This document shows, in pieces, positions 34,241 through 45,989 of a stretch of DNA of 64,000 nt (positions are counted from its first letter, which is position 1; every line of letters starts with the position of its first letter). The stretch lies in contig JAHEWK010000005.1 in the NCBI GenBank assembly GCA_020740775.1, positions 3,286,001 through 3,350,000 on the forward strand, in the 5' to 3' direction. Under the pieces are notes generated by a model, which was not told the origin of the DNA, ran no database searches, and saw only the letters and a list, made by a program, of their open reading frames with translations. This stretch comes from Ilyonectria destructans (lineage: Eukaryota; Ascomycota; Sordariomycetes; Hypocreales; Nectriaceae). The translations under genes and the position numbers were made by a program.

Positions 34241-35936
34241 ATGATTGACCAAGCGTCAGTCTCTCCAGGCGCAACCTCGCAGCGTTCTTCGCTTTCTCAG
34301 ACTCTGCCCCGGACGACCACTTCTGTGCATCCCGAATCGGACCTGGAGAAGAATTCGCCTTCGGACGCAATCCCAGCAAACCAGTCCCTATCTTCAAACG
34401 TGGATCGGGAAACCGTCGATCAGGAAAATGCCGGCACGGTCGATTGGGATGGTCCAGATGATCCTGAAATGCCAATAAACTGGCCAAATTCCAGGAAATG
34501 GACCAACCTCCTGGCCATTTCGACGCTTACTCTACTCACGTTTGTCTCTCCCCAATCCCTTTTGACACAATGTGAATCTTCGTCTGACCAAGTGGCTATC
34601 TAACAGACCGTTCGCCTCTTCGATGCTCGCACCTGCAGTCGAGCAAGTCATGCAACAAATGGGCGAAACGAATCGCGACATCGGTTCCTTGTCTGTGTCA
34701 ATCTATCTTCTCGGCTACGCTTTCGGTCCTCTCTTTCTTGCACCACTCAGCGAGCTCTACGGTCGACTTCCCGTGTATCACATCTGCACCATACTCTTCA
34801 TCATCACCAACATTGCGTGCGCCTTGTCTATCAATATCCCCATGCTCATCTCATTTCGTTTCCTTACGGGCCTAGTGGGCGCCGGCCCGTTGACAGTTGG
34901 GCCCGGAAGTGTCGCGGATTGTTTTAGGCAGAAGGAGAGAGGGAGAGCCATGGCCATTTGGACTATGCCCGTGTTGCTGGGACCCAGTATCGGGCCTGCT
35001 GTTGGAGCGTATGTCTCGAGAGGTCTTGGCTGGAGGTGGAACTTCTGGCTCCTAGACATCGTGGTAGGTTTGGCTTCTCCTCCGTGCTCCACTTTCCGAC
35101 ACTGATACTGATCTTTATAGACTGGTGTAGTTTTCATCATCTGTGTCTTTGTCCAAAGAGAAACACACGCTCCGACCCTCCTCAGGAAAAAGATGAAGAA
35201 GCTGCAGTTACAAGGCAATCCGGAACTCCATGCAGCCAAGGATCCCAACAAATCACACTACCGACTCCTTCAAGGGAGTCTTACTCGCCCCTTGAAAATG
35301 CTCTGCTTCTCACCTATCATCCTCGGTCTCTCGCTCCTAACTGCCGTCGCCTACGGAACTCTATACCTCCTATTCACGACCACGACTGAGGTCTTCAAAA
35401 CAAGGTACGGTATAATTACCAATGTAGGACTGGTGTACCTCGGTTTCGGCTGCGGCCAGATCGCGGGACTCTTTCTCTTCGGCGCAGCGTCGGATGCCAT
35501 TGTTGGAAGAATGGCCAAGGGCGGCGAGATGAAACCCGAGTATCGTCTCCCACTGATGATCCCCGGCAGCGCAACTATACCGATCGGGCTCCTGATTTAT
35601 GGTTGGACTGCGCAGTTCCGAGTTTTCTGGTTTGTGCCGATTATCGGTACCTTTTTTATCGGCTTTGGCATGATCACTGTATTTACTTCGGTCGGGACGT
35701 ATCTGGTCGATGCCTTCCCTACTCATGCCGCGAGTGCTACAGCAGCAAACACGGTGCTTCGCAGCGTTGGCGGTGCATTGTTGCCTCTCGCTGGCCCGAA
35801 GATGTACGAGACGCTAGATCAAGGATGGGGTAATACGTTGCTTGCGGGTGTATCATTGGGGATGATGGGCATGATAGTTGTGGCATATAAGTACGGCGAA
35901 AGACTGAGAACGGGTTCCAAATACCAGCTTGACTAA
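34241..35936 (+). CDS. MFS transporter, DHA1 drug:H+ antiporter-like
   Basis: Three exons; ATG at 34241, stop at 35936, about 525 residues. A hydrophilic N-terminus of about 85 residues ends DWDGPDDPEMPINWPNSRKW, the usual pre-helix motif of fungal DHA1 exporters. Then come PFASSMLAPAV, LSELYGRLPVYH, and FRFLTGLVGAGPLTVGPGSVAD followed by ERGRAMAIWTMPVLLGPSIGP, the latter matching antiporter motif C. The second intron falls after FWLLDIV. The central loop and C-terminal helices are complete (TRYGIITNVGLVYLGFGCGQ, ending TGSKYQLD). Relatives export toxins or metabolites; substrates are not predictable. The upstream palindrome suggests co-regulation with the beta-glucosidase, for example exporting an aglycone released from a plant glucoside; this is inference. 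Confidence 0.85.
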
Positions 35937-36270
35937 CAGGTCCATGAACAACAATTAGCATGGCATACATCTAGGAACGTGGAGTTTTAAAATAGAATGT
36001 TATTTCACCCATATGTGCTATCCCGCGGCTACCTTCTCGCATCGAGGCCAGGAATTCGGGCCTCACTTCATCTTTCAGTAACAACCTTCTAAATAATCAA
36101 GGGGGGTTTCGGTGTTTATTTGAGGGTCGCTTATAGACCCAAAATCCAAATTGTATATGCCATGTATAAGGTCTAACTCCTTGACACCCATCCCACACAT
36201 CCGTACCAAGGAAATATTGTTCACAGGTGCCCAACAGCATGATATCATGTCCACATTCCCTGCGTTATCA

Positions 36271-37237
36271 TCACTGGTACCCTGAATGTCTTCCGCGACT
36301 CTGGCTGGGGTATCCTTGTTGAACCCGACTGCTTCTCGGGTCAACTCCATAGTCGTGATACCCCTCACCGGAAAAGTGAGCTTGTTGGAATTGCTGTCCT
36401 GAATCACTGTGACGCCTCGTGTGATGGCGCTGGCTTCGGTGACTTTCATAGCTCGGGGGCTTCGATGGATCGCGGTGGCGTCTGGGGGAGTTGCCGTGGT
36501 GCCTGGAGGATTTGCCGTGGTGTTTAGATCCTGAACGACTCTCGCGTCGTGGTTTTGTTTGTCGGGTCATGCGAACGTTGCTGTCTTCTCTTCGGTGTTT
36601 TCGGACACTCTTGCGAGCTGCATGCAATGCATCGCTATTGGCAGACTCGAGCTTAGCGGTGCTTCTAGTAGAATGCCTCGAGCCGCGTTCGGCTCCGGTA
36701 GCCCGGAAATATCGAAAGTCGAGCCAAGTAACAATCGTCATGTATGAGGCCAGGATACTAGCATATATGTGTCAACAAACAACTCGACATCGGACACGGT
36801 GTTGATGAATTACCTCATGATAATTGCCAGAGTAACAATCACCCAGCTCAGGGTGCAATTAAGGCCAGAGCAAAACTTGATGTTTGCCTGGATCAATAAA
36901 AACACGACTGCGCCCCAGAAGACGTTCTCCAGTGCATTGAGAATCACGTATGCCTTTAGACTTTTCCATTTCTTGAAAGCTCGGACGTGCTCAGATAGAA
37001 GCTCGTAAAGTATGATGAACAGAGACTTGGCACTCTACTCTCTCGTTAGCCACCACAAGACCCTAGATGAGAAGGGTGTTCTACCATTCCAAGAGATATC
37101 GTATTCGCTCGGGTTCTGGGGGCTCCAGCCGGCCGATTGAACATCCGCACGACCGAGAGGATCAATACCACATGCACCAAGAAGAGTTGGAGGAGCTGAA
37201 CGGGGAATTTATATCGGGTATCGAAAAAGGCCGTCAT
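36271..37237 (-). CDS. Four-helix membrane protein (MARVEL-like) with basic His/Arg/Ser tail
   Basis: At least three exons; ATG at 37237. Exon 1 gives helix 1 (FPVQLLQLFLVHVVLILSVVRMF). A GTAGAA...AG intron leads to an exon with AKSLFIILYELLSEHVRAF, helices around LNALENVFWGAVVFLLIQ and CTLSWVIVTLAIIM, then another intron to SILASYMTIVTWLDFRYFRATG. The remaining 130 residues are rich in Arg, His, Ser and Lys (SRSGSKHHGKSSRHHGNSPR) and look disordered. The four-helix spacing resembles MARVEL-domain proteins of ascomycetes, but no signature is decisive. No clear operon or cluster partner. Confidence 0.6.
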
Positions 37238-38978
37238 TTTCAGTGGTTGGCATGTGAAAGCGGAAATAGACGACAGAAGAAGTCGCTCCCGATAAAGCGA
37301 AGATGGAGAAATGACTAGAGGTCAGATGTCATGGGTATTGATGCAGGTATTTATTCAACTTGGATCCTGACAAAGTTGCCATTCTTTGCTTATGATAAGA
37401 ACAAATGCAGTGCATTAGCGTTCTTTTGCGTCCATTCTGAGGCTTCGGTCTCGGGTTCGCTATCGCGGTGGCTATTTTTAAGCTAATTCAGGCCAGGAAA
37501 ATGCACAATTGTCCCACCAAAGCGAAACCGACCGCACAGCCTCACACCAGCGTAAGTCATCCCTCAAGCATCTCAAAATCTAAAAGATGACGGATTTCAC
37601 GTTGCTCTGCCAATCATGGGTACAACCATGACATCATCATCATCTAGTATGAAGCCATTTATTTACACTAAAGCTTTGCCAAATGTCAATGGTGAGGAAT
37701 ATTCGCCGTGTCGAACACGGTTTACAGCAATCACGAGCTCTTACGTGGGAACTTAATTTACAAAAGGATACGTGATCGATGCATGCTGGCAGGTTCAATT
37801 AGTGATACTACATATCTGGTAGTAGAAAATGAGTTCTTGGTAGGTGAGGTGTTTGGGAGCAAACCGATTGGCGGAGGTTACTTTGGTGGCTATGTCGACT
37901 CTTAGGAATAATGACGTGTTTTGGAGCGTTAAGAGTATAGAAACTCTGATTATTTGTTCATTTACTTGTTTTAGTCACTGCCCCAAGAGCTGTAAGAGCT
38001 CACAGAATCCCCAGGCGGGGCAAAACGACGTCCTGACTGGCTCTAGGGTAAGCACCCCGCGATGTTGAACTGCAGCAACATCCGCTGCATCCGTCAAGTC
38101 AGAGACTCTTAGGGATTGGTGGCTTCTATGAGAGGCTGAGGGAATATGCCCCATAAATCCAGTGTGCCGATTTCCGGATCTTCCTTTGCCCTCGTTGTGG
38201 GGCTAGCTTGTCTCCCAGATGGCACTTTACTGTTATATGAGTTTGGTATCTCCTCTTTGACTCTGACCCTTGGAAAACAGAATCCAATAACAATGGGAGC
38301 GACGTTGGACGACGGTAGCGTCATTCTGTCCATGCTGCGGCTCTACCAACGCGGTTCTTTACACCCCAGCTAACATGAAGCTGATATTGGATGGCCATCA
38401 GCGAAGCTCCATTTAAAACACTATACACTGCACCCGGCGGAGCCGTTGCAAACATTACCAGACGACAGAGCTATCTTCATAGACATGAGTGTCCAGTAGA
38501 GAACAGGAATTGTGCACCGCGCTGGAACAAGGGGCGCATTCCCAGGGATGAGAACATGGCCCTCCTCGTTGGATACGAAGGACTCAAAGGTAACCCCGGC
38601 ATGCCGAAACAGCCGAGGGCGGCCAGAGCCCCGGTCCGGGGAGCAACTTCACTAATGTGCGCCTTATCACTGATCAAAAGTACTCCGGCGCTAGCTATGA
38701 ATCTATTGCGGTACGTGTTGTCCCGGAAGCAACAGAAATGGGTCAGATTGTTGTAGTTCAAGATGGGGATGTCATAATTGATGCTAGATGCCAGGGACGA
38801 CGAGATCGCTTCAATCCAGTATCGTAAAAACTCTGTCAACTCACACAAGCTAGCGTGTCCGTTTTCCCACTGTTAGCCGCGAAAACGGCACAAAAACCCC
38901 GTTTTATTGGTTGCCTTTTCTTTTGAGGAGACGCTAGCTTGCGTGAGATGACCGAGCTTTACCGTCACTAACTGTAAT
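37238..38978. other. Intergenic region, no supported gene
   Basis: About 1.7 kb holding the membrane-protein promoter, several motif-free frames on both strands (including overlapping ones at 38391-38848), and near its right end the inverted-repeat element at 38835-38952. No RNA gene seen. Confidence 0.4.
38835..38952. repeat. Short MITE-like inverted repeat
   Basis: Arms read GTCAACTCAC then (A/G)CAAGCTAGCG at the left (38835-38860) and the reverse complement at the right (38927-38952), with about three mismatches over 26 bases; total length 118 bases. A second, inner stem pairs CCGTTTTC (38859-38866) with GAAAACGG (38881-38888). It sits 26 bases beyond the stop codon of the ADAM gene, on that gene's 3' side. 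It could be a miniature transposon or a transcribed hairpin in the 3' UTR. Confidence 0.6.
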
Positions 38979-41023
38979 TTACTGTCCCTGGGGTTTTCTC
39001 CTCCGTTGCCTAAGATAAAAAATTACAGTAAAGAAAAGGGCAACTAAAATTAAGCCTCCTACAGAGGCTGAAACAGCAATAACCACTGTCCTATTGCTGT
39101 CAAACCAGCTCCCCACGCCCCCTCCTCCATTATCGTCGCCTGATTCATTATCTCGTGAGTTCCCTCCGTCGTCACCACATGACTCAGAATCTTGTTCATC
39201 TTCGGGGCATTGACTTGATGTACCGTCGCACGTCTCCTCCGGATCACAGCTACCACGGCTCTCCCTGCAAACGAGGCCTCTTCCAGCTATCTGGCATTGT
39301 TCCGTGCAGCAGGCGTCAATTGCTGGATCGCATGCCGCATTCGGTAACAGCTGGCATGTAGAAGGGTTACAACAGGCATTTGTTGCGCACTCTTCCGCAC
39401 CACCGCAGTCGCACGACTCGCCGGGCTCGACAATGCCGTTACCACATTGACTGTCGTTGATGTCCGGGGCATCGTCTTCGCTGACCAGACAGCTTGTGTC
39501 TATCAGTCCTCGACCAAATGAGGTACAAATCGTACCGATAGTGCATGGAGAGAATTCTCTGATTCGCTGACCAACCGAGGGATTCATAATGTACCGGCCT
39601 TCAGCATCACAGGAAGACTCGCTAAGCGGGCAGCAATCCTGAGTGCCACCTGAAGAACCGCAGTCATTTGATGTGCAGTCGTGTGTCGCGCCGAAGTTAT
39701 GGGCTAGCTCGTGGGCCATGACCTGCCATTCAGAGCTGGTCCGAACGACGACGTTCGTCGACGCAGCAGTTCCTCCCCATCTTGATCCTCCGCGGCAGAC
39801 ACTGTTAATCCAAGCCATTCCGACAGTTGACCCAGCACTGCACGTGGTGAGTAGTGTCCACGCGGCATTGCTGTCGCGAAGCGTGCCTCTCCAGTTCGAG
39901 AATAAGCTCAAGCGACCCGAGACGTCAACGTTCGCACTGCAAGGGATGTTCCATGGCGTTGACTCTGTGGAGTCAGATGGGCAGGAAGCGTCGCTGATGG
40001 TCAGGTTTCTTATCGCAAGGGAGATATTGAAAGTATCTTCGTATATCTGTGATGCAATGTTGACCTGAGAGATGATGTTTGCCCGAGCGTCTTCCAAAGA
40101 ATCGAACCCTGCGGTGTATGTGCAATCGGCTGCGACTCCTAACAGAGCGACTACCCTGGTCGTCGGGCAGCCGTTCGTAGATCCTATTGTATCTATCGGG
40201 TTGAAACCACCCTGTTGGCGCCTATGGCTGGTTATGCTGGAATTGGTCCATTGGTCGTCTTCATTATCTGGTGAATTGCGCAGTGCACTGTTGTCATGTG
40301 GGCGCGAAATGAATGCTTCTGCTGCGCATGGGGATGTAGTCGATGCAAATCGTTGGGAGATTCCACCATCGTAGTTGTTTTGGACCATATTTGACTCACT
40401 CCAGACCACCATGTACGGAGAGGCTGACTCGGGGAGTGTTGGGTCCTCCGCAAGCCGTGTTTTCCGATAGTTTGAATCTAGTGAGACATGGTGGTGATCG
40501 CCATCCAAGCTGAAGGCGCCCTCGAACAAGTGCGGTTGGATTTGGGGTCGAATGATAATTCGTGCCCATCCAGCTTTCCGCCATGTACGGCCTCCATCGT
40601 CGGAGACAATCGCATCTCCTTTGTAAAGAAGTGTAGAGCTCTCTAGAGGTTTGTCAGGAGAACCACTTGTCTCTCCAGTCCTGAGATACCGAAATTCTGT
40701 GATGGGAGAAACAATATTGCGACTCGGTTTCAAGTTAAACCGGATCCTTTTCCCCCCGTTAGACAGCCTGAATTCCAGTTGGAAATTTGAGAACTCATCC
40801 AGTTGCTTCGCATCCACTGAGAAATGCAAGTTTTCAACTGTTGAGACTTGGCGAATGTTTGCCGTTCTTACAGAAAGCGCTGAAGGACCGAGACTATGTT
40901 AGCCATCAGTGAACTTGACATGGATCTGAATTGGCCGTCGTCGGGTCCCGTAGACTTACCTAGACTCTCTAGCTGGGTGAGAGGGAGTAGAACAAAGCCA
41001 ATGAATAGGCCCAAGAGGTTCAT
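38979..41023 (-). CDS. Fungal ADAM metalloprotease, membrane-anchored, with disintegrin domain
   Basis: Two exons; ATG at 41023 (signal-peptide-like MNLLGLFIGFVLLPLTQLES), a short intron (GTAAGT...TTCAG), then an open frame to 38979; about 655 residues. A prodomain of roughly 200 residues contains the QKPYMVVW-like segment. The RRQQG stretch before the catalytic domain is a likely furin/Kex2 site. The reprolysin-type catalytic domain has the zinc motif HELAHNFGATHD and downstream YIMNPS as the Met-turn. The disintegrin domain follows (CGNGIVEPGESCDCG, ACCNPSTCQLLPNAACD, GSCDPEETCDGTSSQCPED). An acidic Gly/Asp/Asn linker leads to one membrane helix (TVVIAVSASVGGLILVALFF) and a short basic tail. 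All active-site residues are present. Role in fungi is poorly known; ectodomain shedding at the cell surface is the family activity. Confidence 0.92.
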
Positions 41024-43392
41024 GATAATGGTGATTTTTCCGCGAAACAACAAGCACTTCCAATACGATCTCGACTAGAGATGTTGTGTACTGGGAATTC
41101 AAGATGATTTCACTTCTTTAAAACGATCTGCTTCGAGTAATAATATATGACAACATAACTAAGACAAATATCTTTTTTCCTGGTTCGGCGTTAACGGAGG
41201 TCAATTACCAATCCATAGCTTGCGTCACCTCCAAGCCCGCGTGGGGACTCTCTAAGAAGCTTGGCACCACTTGCTTGGGATGAAAGTCGCTAAGCCACCC
41301 CAGCTTCGTCACAAAGGATAACTTCCAGTGCGAAAGAAAAAAATCATCATGAGACACACTGGGAGTTTGTAAGCACATGCGCCCTCAATAATATTAGTGT
41401 CAATACTAGTCAGCGATGCTAAGTGCGCTCGTAAACGGGACGCATAGCTGCCAATCGGGAATCCTCAAAGAATCGGGTAGGATCGTGCAATGGAGGACTA
41501 TCGAGTAGATCGTGCGTTTGAGTTTCAGCATGTAATATAGAAAGGCCATCTTGCGCGTCCCATGGCAATTCTGCTCTCTAGCTCTCTTGGCCATATTTGC
41601 CAAGTGCCCGAGTCGGCCGGAATCCTCGGCCGGAGTTACGAACCGCGGGATGAAGCCATTCATGGCGGATGCCCCACTGTCAGCAGTCTGCATTAGCGCA
41701 TTTTCGGTCTAGATCGGTGTCATCCGGTTGCATTACGGTAGATAAGACGGTTTGCAACATATCTTAGCATGACACCCCGTCAGGGTCCAAACAGCGACAC
41801 TCGTCTTTGGCTTAACGATGATAAGAAAAACTTTTGACATCTTCGACAAATGGAACCAGCTTTGAAGGATGAGTAGATCAAAATATTATATTGGCCATGT
41901 TATGCCTTGTCAGATTCGTGTAAATAACCATTTTGAGTTTTGCGGGTCTCACACTACCCTGTTTTAACATCGGGATCAATAGCCTAACTTAACCTCCTTG
42001 TGTTTCGCCGCTATAATACTAGTTTATTTGGGATTTTGTGGTTAACACTCGCCCCAAGGTAATACACAATTCAAATCTTAGCTTAAGTTGTTTTCTTCTT
42101 TGCTCATGACCATAAACTATGCTGCTTTAACTTGAGCCGAGGGGGGACGTAGTGTGGGGGACTCCCCGGCTAATGAGCCTATTTAGACGTTGTGTTGGAT
42201 TATGTACCCAATTGACCCTGGCTACAGTAATACGTGGTGTACATTATACTTTTGGTCCAGCGGTTAATTGAACACGTTGCATAACCCCTCCCCTACGATT
42301 CCACCCACCCTTAATGAGAATTAGTCGAAATTGGAGGCCTCCCTTCTTGAGACTGTGTTGCGATCTTAGTGCGATACTGCGTACGACACATTCGATCCAG
42401 GGATTAATGCTCAATAGGGTGTAGATCCTGAATCTGTTGATTGTCTTCATCTAGGATGCCTCCAGCCCCCTCTTTTCTCGAGGGGTTTTATGTCATCTGA
42501 CACCCCCTCTGACTAAGGTCAGGATATCGATCTATCAGAGGTTTCGTAATACAGGGTCACAATCCAACAGGATGTACAGGGACTCAGAGCGGGGATCCTA
42601 TGCAACTCAGAATATATACACACCCAATCAGACGCCTCACACAATCTGAGCTCGTGACAGATAAAGGTGCGGGGTGCGGGGTGCAAACTCATCCAGATCG
42701 CCAAAAGTTTTCGTCAGAGCAACATGCCAAATTCGGCCTCATATGGGGCTGGACCCAGTCATCAATAAGGCATTTTTGATTTATTTGGTGACTTAGTTGA
42801 TATCATTAGGAATATATTTGAAAAAGGCATACCGTGTACGGGCCCATTTGTCGTACCCGAGGATGTAATGGACCTTGGGCTCTTTAGCTAAGGAGACGTC
42901 GAAATAAGTAAATCGCGAACACATTATATTCAGCGGTGGCTAGTATCTAGTCTAATCAATAATGGAGGGTGTCATCTCTCACATTACTATAGCTAGAATA
43001 ACTCTTTCTGACCTATCTCGTACGTGCACGGTGTAATCGCTAGTCCCCGAGTCTCTCGGCATAGAAATAGTCCGTTCCCCTCATCTCGGACTCTAAGTCC
43101 GGTGTTAAATTGAGTTATCGGTTGAACCGGAATATCGTTCCAGCCATATGCGCCAATAGGTAGTTAATCCGTCCGAACGTGAATTAAAAAAGATTAGGCT
43201 CAATCCTTGGCCGTGTGAATGCAAGCCAAAGGAGCACCTGATTTACCTTACCTATATATGAAATCTGGCGAGCAATAGGTCAAAGGCTGTCAAGCACAAT
43301 TGCCAATGACTCATCCTGTCGTTGAAGGCTGACCCGAGGCCAAATTTGGAGCAGTGATCTTTGAATTCAATCCTGTGCCTTCCCACGACAGA
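41024..43392. other. Long intergenic region, no supported gene
   Basis: About 2.4 kb. It contains a small GTGCGGG tandem near 42665-42683 and AT-rich stretches (about 41820-42080, 42770-42960). A TATA-like CCTATATATG at 43251-43260 precedes the P450 start by about 135 bases. Frames at 41406-41693 and 42244-42450 (-) lack motifs. It separates the ADAM gene from the catabolic cluster. Confidence 0.4.
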
Positions 43393-45237
43393 ATGGTCTT
43401 AAAGCACCAATTATTGAGCCTCGCTCCGTCACTCAAAGGGACGCTTTGGCTGTCTAGTCTTCTGCTAGTGGCCTTTATTATATGGAGGAGATACTTATCT
43501 CAGCTGAGCGCCTTCCCAGGCCCATTCTGGGCTTCTATTACTGACCTATGGCGCTGGTTGATGGTCCGCAGGGGACGTCCCCACAAGGAGCAATTGGAAC
43601 TTCATCAAGCTTACGGTGACGTGGTGAGGCTAGGGCCGAACTCGCTTTCCTTTGCTAGTCCCCAAGCTGTCAGTGACATATACGCGGGGAAAAAAGGACT
43701 GCGCAAGGTACGCCGGCCATTCTGGGCTCTCACACATGATTGTACCCCGGAGAAATCTGCCCCAGAGACCGCTTATGTTTCTCAAGATGCCATGCTAATT
43801 TCAGTTAACCTGATATCAGTCAGAGTTCTATTCTGTTCAGCGAGGCATCCGCGCAGGCCGCTCAATCAGTACTATGTTCAGCACCACCGACAGGGACATA
43901 CATGCTAAACTTCGTCGAGGCGCTTCGAACGCCTATGCCCTGACAACTTTATTGCAATTTGAGCCTCTAGTTGATTCAACCACTAAGGTTCTTCTCGCCA
44001 AGATCAAAAGTCGTTGGGCTGATAAGCCTGGTTCCGAGGGAGTGTGCGATCTATCAACCTGGCTCCAATATTATGCCTTCGACGTAATTGGAGAACTCAC
44101 TTTTAGTAAACGATTAGGGTTCTTAGAGCAGGGTTGCGATGTAGGAGGCATTATGGGTGCCTTAGACAGAGGGGTGGAATATGCTGGCCCAGTAAGATCA
44201 CCGGCTCTCGCATAAACGCACAAGGGGCTGACTTTCCTGCCTAGATCGGGCAAATTCCCTCATTCGACTTTTTCCTAAGAAGGAATCCTATCAAACTCCT
44301 TGCAGGCCGACTTGGTTTCTTTAACGCAACATTTACGCATGTTGCCTTCTCTATTAAGCAAATTGGGCTCCGGAAACAAGAGCTAGGAGATAAACTAAGA
44401 CAACCAGTTAACGACCGAAGTCGCCCTCGCGATTTTCTGTCCCGGTTCCTAGAGTCACACTATGTGCAGGGCAGCATTTCGGAAGACCAAATCTTATCGT
44501 TAACCCAGACTAATATCAACGCCGGCTCAGACACTACAGCAATCTCGCTTCGGACTATTTTCTATTACCTCCTTAAAAAGCCCAATTATTATAAGAAGTT
44601 AATGGACGAGATCAAATCTGCAGAAAACCGCGGACATTTTGCCGATATGGATATATGCTTAGTCTCGTGGAACGAAGCACAGCAATTGCCCTTCCTCGAT
44701 GCAGTGATCAAAGAATCTTTAAGGATTTTTCCTGCAGTCGGCTTATCAATGGAGCGTGTGGTGCCTGAAGGGGGATTGACTATTGCTGGAAAATTTGTTC
44801 CAGGTGGCACCATTGTAGGCTGCAACCCATGGGTCATCAACTACCGTGAGGACATCTTCGGTAGCGATGCGGCCAAATATCGCCCCGAACGGTGGATTGA
44901 CGCAAATGAGGAGCAGAAGTCAGCAATGAAGAAGTACCTTTTGACCTTTGGCGCTGGAAGCCATACTTGCATTGGCAAGAACATCAGCTATCTCGAAATG
45001 TATAAGGCAGTTGCTGCACTCCTACGAAACTTCAAGGTAAGTCAGTTTCTTTACCCTTCTATTCAGTCTTATCTCTGCATGTAGCCCAACCCTCTTGTCT
45101 GTTTTACTGATGTACCAATTCTCACAATAACATAGATCGAGCTGGTGGACCCTGAATTACAGTGGCAGATCCGGGGGTCTTGGTTTGTGAGGCAGAGCGG
45201 TTTGATGGTCAGATTTACAAATCGAGTCCAAAACTAG
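43393..45237 (+). CDS. Cytochrome P450 monooxygenase A (pisatin-demethylase-like class)
   Basis: Four exons read cleanly: 43393-43707, 43820-44191, 44245-45036 and 45136-45237, all in phase, 526 residues. One N-terminal membrane anchor (LWLSSLLLVAFIIWRRY) is followed by LSAFPGPFWASITDLWRW. The I-helix has NAGSDTTAI, the K-helix ESLR (KESLRIFP), then NPWVINYREDIFGSDAAKYRPERW, and the haem-binding loop is FGAGSHTCIGKNIS with the proximal Cys. It is therefore a complete microsomal enzyme. The sequence resembles the second P450 at 51990 (shared I-helix, ExxR and haem-loop wording), suggesting an old duplication, although intron numbers differ (three against one). Pisatin-demethylase-type fungal P450s often modify plant phenolics; the substrate here is unknown. 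Confidence 0.88.
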
Positions 45238-45989
45238 CCAATTAGTCTTCAGTCCGTGACTGGATATACTATATCCAACACAAATTCAACAAGCATTCAT
45301 GCGTCACTATCTAGAGAGAATACTCGATGACCTGCCAACACCTCTAGCATTCGTAGAACTGTGAACTACAGCCCACACTATTTGTAATTGCTCCATATTA
45401 CCCGCTTACACACACTATTACGTGCGTGGAATTCTCTTCTGCCAGTCCCAATGTCTTTTTTATTTCCGTACATCATGAAGCTTGATGCCCGAATCTCATA
45501 GCAAAAGAATGCCAATGTATCAGGGATGTTATATTCGAAACTAGTCTACAAGGTTATGTTAGACACTTTCCCCTGCCCAACTGTCATCCTTAGTCTCAAG
45601 GATCACGATCCCAAAGTTTTGCCTTCGTTCCTAGCATATTGTCCTTCAACTTATTATCAAAGTACATAAACAACTATAGCATGAGTTGGGTCATCTTCAA
45701 TGTTTAAATGCGATGCTGAAGGCACATACTAGAACCCAGACCAAAATATAACTACCGGGAAGGTTTTGGTCCCATCTAATTGTCAAAGAATCACTCCCCG
45801 AAGTTTTAGATACCCACATGGATATATAGCACGGGTTCAGGGGTATGGTGCCCTGGCATGGGCCATGGCACTTAAAATGCTTCCCCCACATTCGGTAATA
45901 CCATCTCCTTTGAGACTCAACAGCAGCACAGGCGATCCAAGGCAGTACAAGTAAGACAGGACAAGATAATTGTGGTAGACTACTCTAGA
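45238..45989. other. Intergenic region between convergent genes
   Basis: Convergent 3' flanks of P450 A and the FAD monooxygenase. No frame with recognisable content. AT-rich short stretches only. Confidence 0.4.

Noticed and set aside
38391..38848. Overlapping frames on opposite strands downstream of the ADAM gene
   Set aside because: No domain, no splice structure, conflicting strands.
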